This document shows positions 6,455 through 8,792 of a stretch of 8,792 nucleotides of DNA, in pieces (within the stretch, counting starts at the first letter, position 1; the number at the start of each line of letters is the position of its first letter). This DNA is from JBJXHG01 sp046160865 (lineage in GTDB: Bacteria > Planctomycetota > UBA1135 > GCA-002686595), in contig JBJXHG010000049.1 in NCBI GenBank assembly GCA_046160865.1, positions 1 to 8,792 of the forward strand, read 5' to 3'. Under the pieces are notes generated by a model, which was given only the letters and a program-made list of their open reading frames with translations, had not been told where the DNA came from and did not search any database. The position numbers were made by a program, and so were the translations under genes.

Positions 6455-7728
6455 CGGCGCGCGAAGAATCGCTCGCCGCGCGCGACCGGCGCACGGTCTG
6501 GCATCCGTACACGCAACACGGTGTCGACGACGAGCCGCTCGCCGTCGAGAGCGCGCGAGGCGCGCTGCTGCGCCTTGCCGATGGACGCGAGATCCTCGAC
6601 GCGATCTCTTCGTGGTGGACGTGCCTACACGGCCACGGACGACCCGAGATCCAAGCCGCCATCGCGCACCAGGCTCGCACGCTCGACCACGTGCTGTTCG
6701 CAGGGGCGACGCACGAGCCGGCCGTTGCGGTCGCAGAAGAGCTCTTGCGCGTCGCGCCGAAGGGCCTCGCGCGCGTCTTCTATTCCGACGACGGATCGAC
6801 GGCGGTCGAGGTAGCGCTCAAGATCGCTTTCCAGAGCTTCCTGCACCGTGGTGAGTCGCAGCGCACCGTCTTCGTCGCGCTCGAAGGCGGTTACCACGGC
6901 GACACCTTCGGAGCGATGGCCGCTGGGGATCCCGATCCATTCTTCGAGCCGTTCCGGCCGCTGCTCTTCCGCGTAGCCCGCGCGCGTGTCGACGCGCAGA
7001 GCGTGTCGGACACACTCGATGAGCTCGGCGATCGCGCGGCGGGAGTGATCGTCGAGCCGCTCGTGCAAGGCGCAGGCGGCATGCGCATGCACACGCCGCA
7101 GTTCCTGCGCGACGTGCGCGCGCTGTGCGATCGACACCACGTTCCGTTGATCGCCGACGAAGTGATGACCGGTTTCGGGCGCACGGGCGCGCTCTTCGCG
7201 TGCGAGGTGGCAGGCGTCGTGCCGGACTTGATGTGCGTCGCGAAGGGGTTGACCGGTGGGGTGCTGCCGCTCGCGGCCACGCTCGCGACCGAGGCGCTGT
7301 TCGAGGCGTTCCTCTCGCAGGACCGCGGCCGCGCGTTCTTCCACGGCCATTCGTTCACGGCGAACCCGATCGCGTGCGCGGCGGCACTCGCGTCACTCGA
7401 CATCGTGCGGCGTGAGAACACGCCCACGAAGCTCGCGGCGATCGGCGCGACGATCGAAGCGGAGCTGCGGCGTGCGATCCCGTCGTCGCTCGCAGTGCGC
7501 GAGGTGCGCCGCACCGGCGGCATCGTCGCGCTCGAGCTCGACACGCGCGAGAAGGGCTATCTCGCGCTCGATGCGCTGCGCATGCGCAAAGTCGCGATCG
7601 AGCACGGCGTGCTGCTGCGCCCGCTTGGCAACGTCGTCTACGCGCTGCCGCCGGCGTGCACGACGGAGAGCGAGGCGCGCGTCATCGCGCGTGCGATGGT
7701 CGCGACCGCCGCGGCCGCAGTGCGGTAG
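6451..7728 (+). CDS. bioA: Adenosylmethionine-8-amino-7-oxononanoate aminotransferase
   Basis: BioA is a class-III PLP aminotransferase that converts KAPA to 7,8-diaminopelargonate (DAPA) with S-adenosylmethionine as the usual amino donor. The 425-aa product is close to the usual length (about 430) and aligns along its whole length with the BioA pattern: WHPYTQ (17-22), ISSWW (52-56), EGGYHGDTFGAM (145-156), VQGAGGMRM (205-213), IADEVMTGFGRTG (234-246) with the PLP-binding Asp236, the PLP lysine Lys265 in AKGLTGG, HGHSFTANP (298-306), and LLRPLGNVVYALPP (388-401) with Arg390 for the substrate carboxylate. The WHPYTQ, SSWW and GAGGMRM signatures favour BioA over other class-III transaminases. 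ATG 6451 overlaps the bioFD stop as ATGA, with a weak GGGTGG sequence at 6440-6445; this indicates translational coupling. The same frame stays open upstream to 5968, but that part is a shadow of bioD. Confidence 0.97.
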   Translation: MTAREESLAARDRRTVWHPYTQHGVDDEPLAVESARGALLRLADGREILDAISSWWTCLHGHGRPEIQAAIAHQARTLDHVLFAGATHEPAVAVAEELLRVAPKGLARVFYSDDGSTAVEVALKIAFQSFLHRGESQRTVFVALEGGYHGDTFGAMAAGDPDPFFEPFRPLLFRVARARVDAQSVSDTLDELGDRAAGVIVEPLVQGAGGMRMHTPQFLRDVRALCDRHHVPLIADEVMTGFGRTGALFACEVAGVVPDLMCVAKGLTGGVLPLAATLATEALFEAFLSQDRGRAFFHGHSFTANPIACAAALASLDIVRRENTPTKLAAIGATIEAELRRAIPSSLAVREVRRTGGIVALELDTREKGYLALDALRMRKVAIEHGVLLRPLGNVVYALPPACTTESEARVIARAMVATAAAAVR

Positions 7729-7731
7729 CCA

Positions 7732-8715
7732 CTACTTCACCCAGCCGCGCTTCTCGATCTCGCGCGCAATGAGTTCCGCCACGAACGCGTGGCCTTCCGC
7801 GTTCCAGTGACCGTCGAGGGCGAGGTGGAGCGACCGGCCGGCTTCGATCGCCGCGCGAAACGGCGCGTGCGTGTCGAGCACGTCCAGGCCGCTCGCGACG
7901 AGCGCGTCGCGCAGCGCGGTCTCTACCGGCAGCGGATCGACCGTCGAGCGCTCCGGCGGATACGCGATCACGATCAGCGCGCCGCGGCCGTGCCGCTTCG
8001 CGAGCGCGTCGATCTCGCGGTAGATCGCGAGCAAGAGCGGCTGCGTGTCGCACGTCGCGAGCGCGGGCGCGCGCACGTTGCGCTCGATCCGCGGCTCGAG
8101 CGCGCGGAAGACGAGCTCGCCGATGTACGTCGTCGAGCGCAGGTGCACATCCCAAGTCGCGACGGCGGGCTCGAAGCTCAATTTGCCGTCCGCGAGCACG
8201 GCGTGCGGCTTGGGCCACGAGAAGAGGCGCGTGAAGCGCACGTCCTCGAAGTCGTTGCCGAAGTAGAGCTGTGCGATCACGAAATCGGGCGAGTACAGCG
8301 CGCCTTCGACCTGCAGCGCGCGCAGCTCTTGGTCGGGACCATAGGCGTTCACGCCGAGGTTCACGACCTCGAGCTTCTCGACGTAGCGCGTCAGCTGCTC
8401 GGTGTAGCGCTCGCCGAAGTCGACGCCGATCCCCCACGTGAACGAATCGCCGACTGCGACCGCACGCTGCACGCCCGGCCGCTTCTCGAGCGTGTGCTCG
8501 TCGTCGCGCCAGCCGCGCGAGTTGGTACGCGCCGGCTCGCGCGCGCCCCACTGACTGCCCGCGCGCACGAGGTTCGGCATCGGCCGCCATCCGAGCTCTT
8601 CGTCGAAGCGCATGCCCCGTTCGCGGCCGGTGACGCTCGCGGCGACGCGCAGCGTGCCTTCCGCGAGGAGCGGCATGACGACGGCGGCGAGGAGGATGGC
8701 GTGCTTCCGCTTCAT
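7732..8715 (-). CDS. Membrane-anchored SGNH/GDSL-hydrolase-like protein
   Basis: The 327-aa product resembles SGNH hydrolases, a family of esterases, lipases and O-acyl modifying enzymes. After a basic start (MKRKH), residues 6-18 form a hydrophobic segment that could be a signal anchor, so the rest is probably extracytoplasmic. LGWRPMPN (41-48) and TNSRGWRD (64-71) match the leading part often seen in this type of protein. Block I is AVGDSFTWG with Ser91; block II is NLGVNAYGPDQEL (119-131); block III is YFGND with Asn154; the last block is DGHWNAEGH with Asp301 and His303. All triad and oxyanion positions are therefore present; the substrate is unknown. ATG 8715 is chosen over GTG 8784 because the extra 23 residues are polar and would overlap the preceding gene's end. 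The stop lies 3 nt from the bioA stop, tail to tail. Confidence 0.85.
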   Translation of the reverse strand: MKRKHAILLAAVVMPLLAEGTLRVAASVTGRERGMRFDEELGWRPMPNLVRAGSQWGAREPARTNSRGWRDDEHTLEKRPGVQRAVAVGDSFTWGIGVDFGERYTEQLTRYVEKLEVVNLGVNAYGPDQELRALQVEGALYSPDFVIAQLYFGNDFEDVRFTRLFSWPKPHAVLADGKLSFEPAVATWDVHLRSTTYIGELVFRALEPRIERNVRAPALATCDTQPLLLAIYREIDALAKRHGRGALIVIAYPPERSTVDPLPVETALRDALVASGLDVLDTHAPFRAAIEAGRSLHLALDGHWNAEGHAFVAELIAREIEKRGWVK

Positions 8716-8729
8716 TCCCGAGAACAAAC

Positions 8730-8792
8730 CTACCGCGCGATCTTCGGCCAGAGCACGAGAACCGCTCCGACGAGGAGCAGACACGCACCGAC
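8730..8792 (-). CDS. C-terminal end of an upstream protein, probably membrane (partial)
   Basis: The minus strand is open from the window edge to TAG at 8730-8732 and encodes 20 residues, starting VGACLLLVGAVLVLW and ending PKIAR. This is a hydrophobic helix followed by a short basic tail, as expected for the last transmembrane segment of an inner-membrane protein with its end in the cytoplasm. The stop lies 14 nt upstream of the ATG of the SGNH-like gene, a typical operon spacing, which supports that start. The family cannot be told from 20 residues. Confidence 0.5.
   Translation of the reverse strand, partial: VGACLLLVGAVLVLWPKIAR

Noticed and set aside
8716..8784. N-terminal extension of the SGNH-like protein from GTG 8784
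   Set aside because: It would place polar residues ahead of an otherwise normal signal anchor and overlap the end of the upstream gene. ATG 8715 fits better.

Overview
This is a GC-rich, densely packed bacterial chromosomal window (third codon positions mostly G or C). It is probably from a high-GC lineage such as Myxococcota, Planctomycetota or a relative, but the sequence alone does not settle the phylum. No rRNA, tRNA, CRISPR array or complete insertion sequence was seen.

Layout: (1) Positions 1-830 hold no confidently identified gene. They contain a possible 54-residue coiled-coil ORF (446-610) and, directly after it, a 157-bp imperfect palindrome (612-768) with perfect 16-bp ends, resembling a MITE or a very long hairpin. 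(2) Positions 831-3461, minus strand, form a two-gene unit: a tryptophan 2,3-dioxygenase gene (first step of kynurenine-type tryptophan breakdown) followed 15 nt later by hflX, a ribosome-associated GTPase with an unusual acidic insertion. (3) Positions 3462-3588 are a divergent intergenic region with a TAGAAT box just upstream of bioB. (4) Positions 3589-7728, plus strand, form a compact biotin operon: bioB (biotin synthase), a fused bioF-bioD gene (8-amino-7-oxononanoate synthase joined to dethiobiotin synthetase) and bioA (DAPA aminotransferase). bioB and bioFD are separated by 1 nt, and bioFD and bioA overlap by ATGA. (5) Positions 7732-8792, minus strand, converge on the operon with a 3-nt gap: an SGNH-hydrolase-like protein with an N-terminal membrane anchor, preceded by the last 20 codons of another, probably membrane, protein cut by the window edge.

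Together bioB, bioFD and bioA supply all four late enzymes of biotin synthesis (pimeloyl thioester to KAPA to DAPA to dethiobiotin to biotin) from three ORFs. The early pimeloyl genes (bioC/bioH type) are not here and must lie elsewhere if the organism makes biotin from scratch. The most unusual points are the BioF-BioD fusion, which joins steps 1 and 3 and leaves the step-2 enzyme as the overlapping next gene, and the long palindrome at 612-768.
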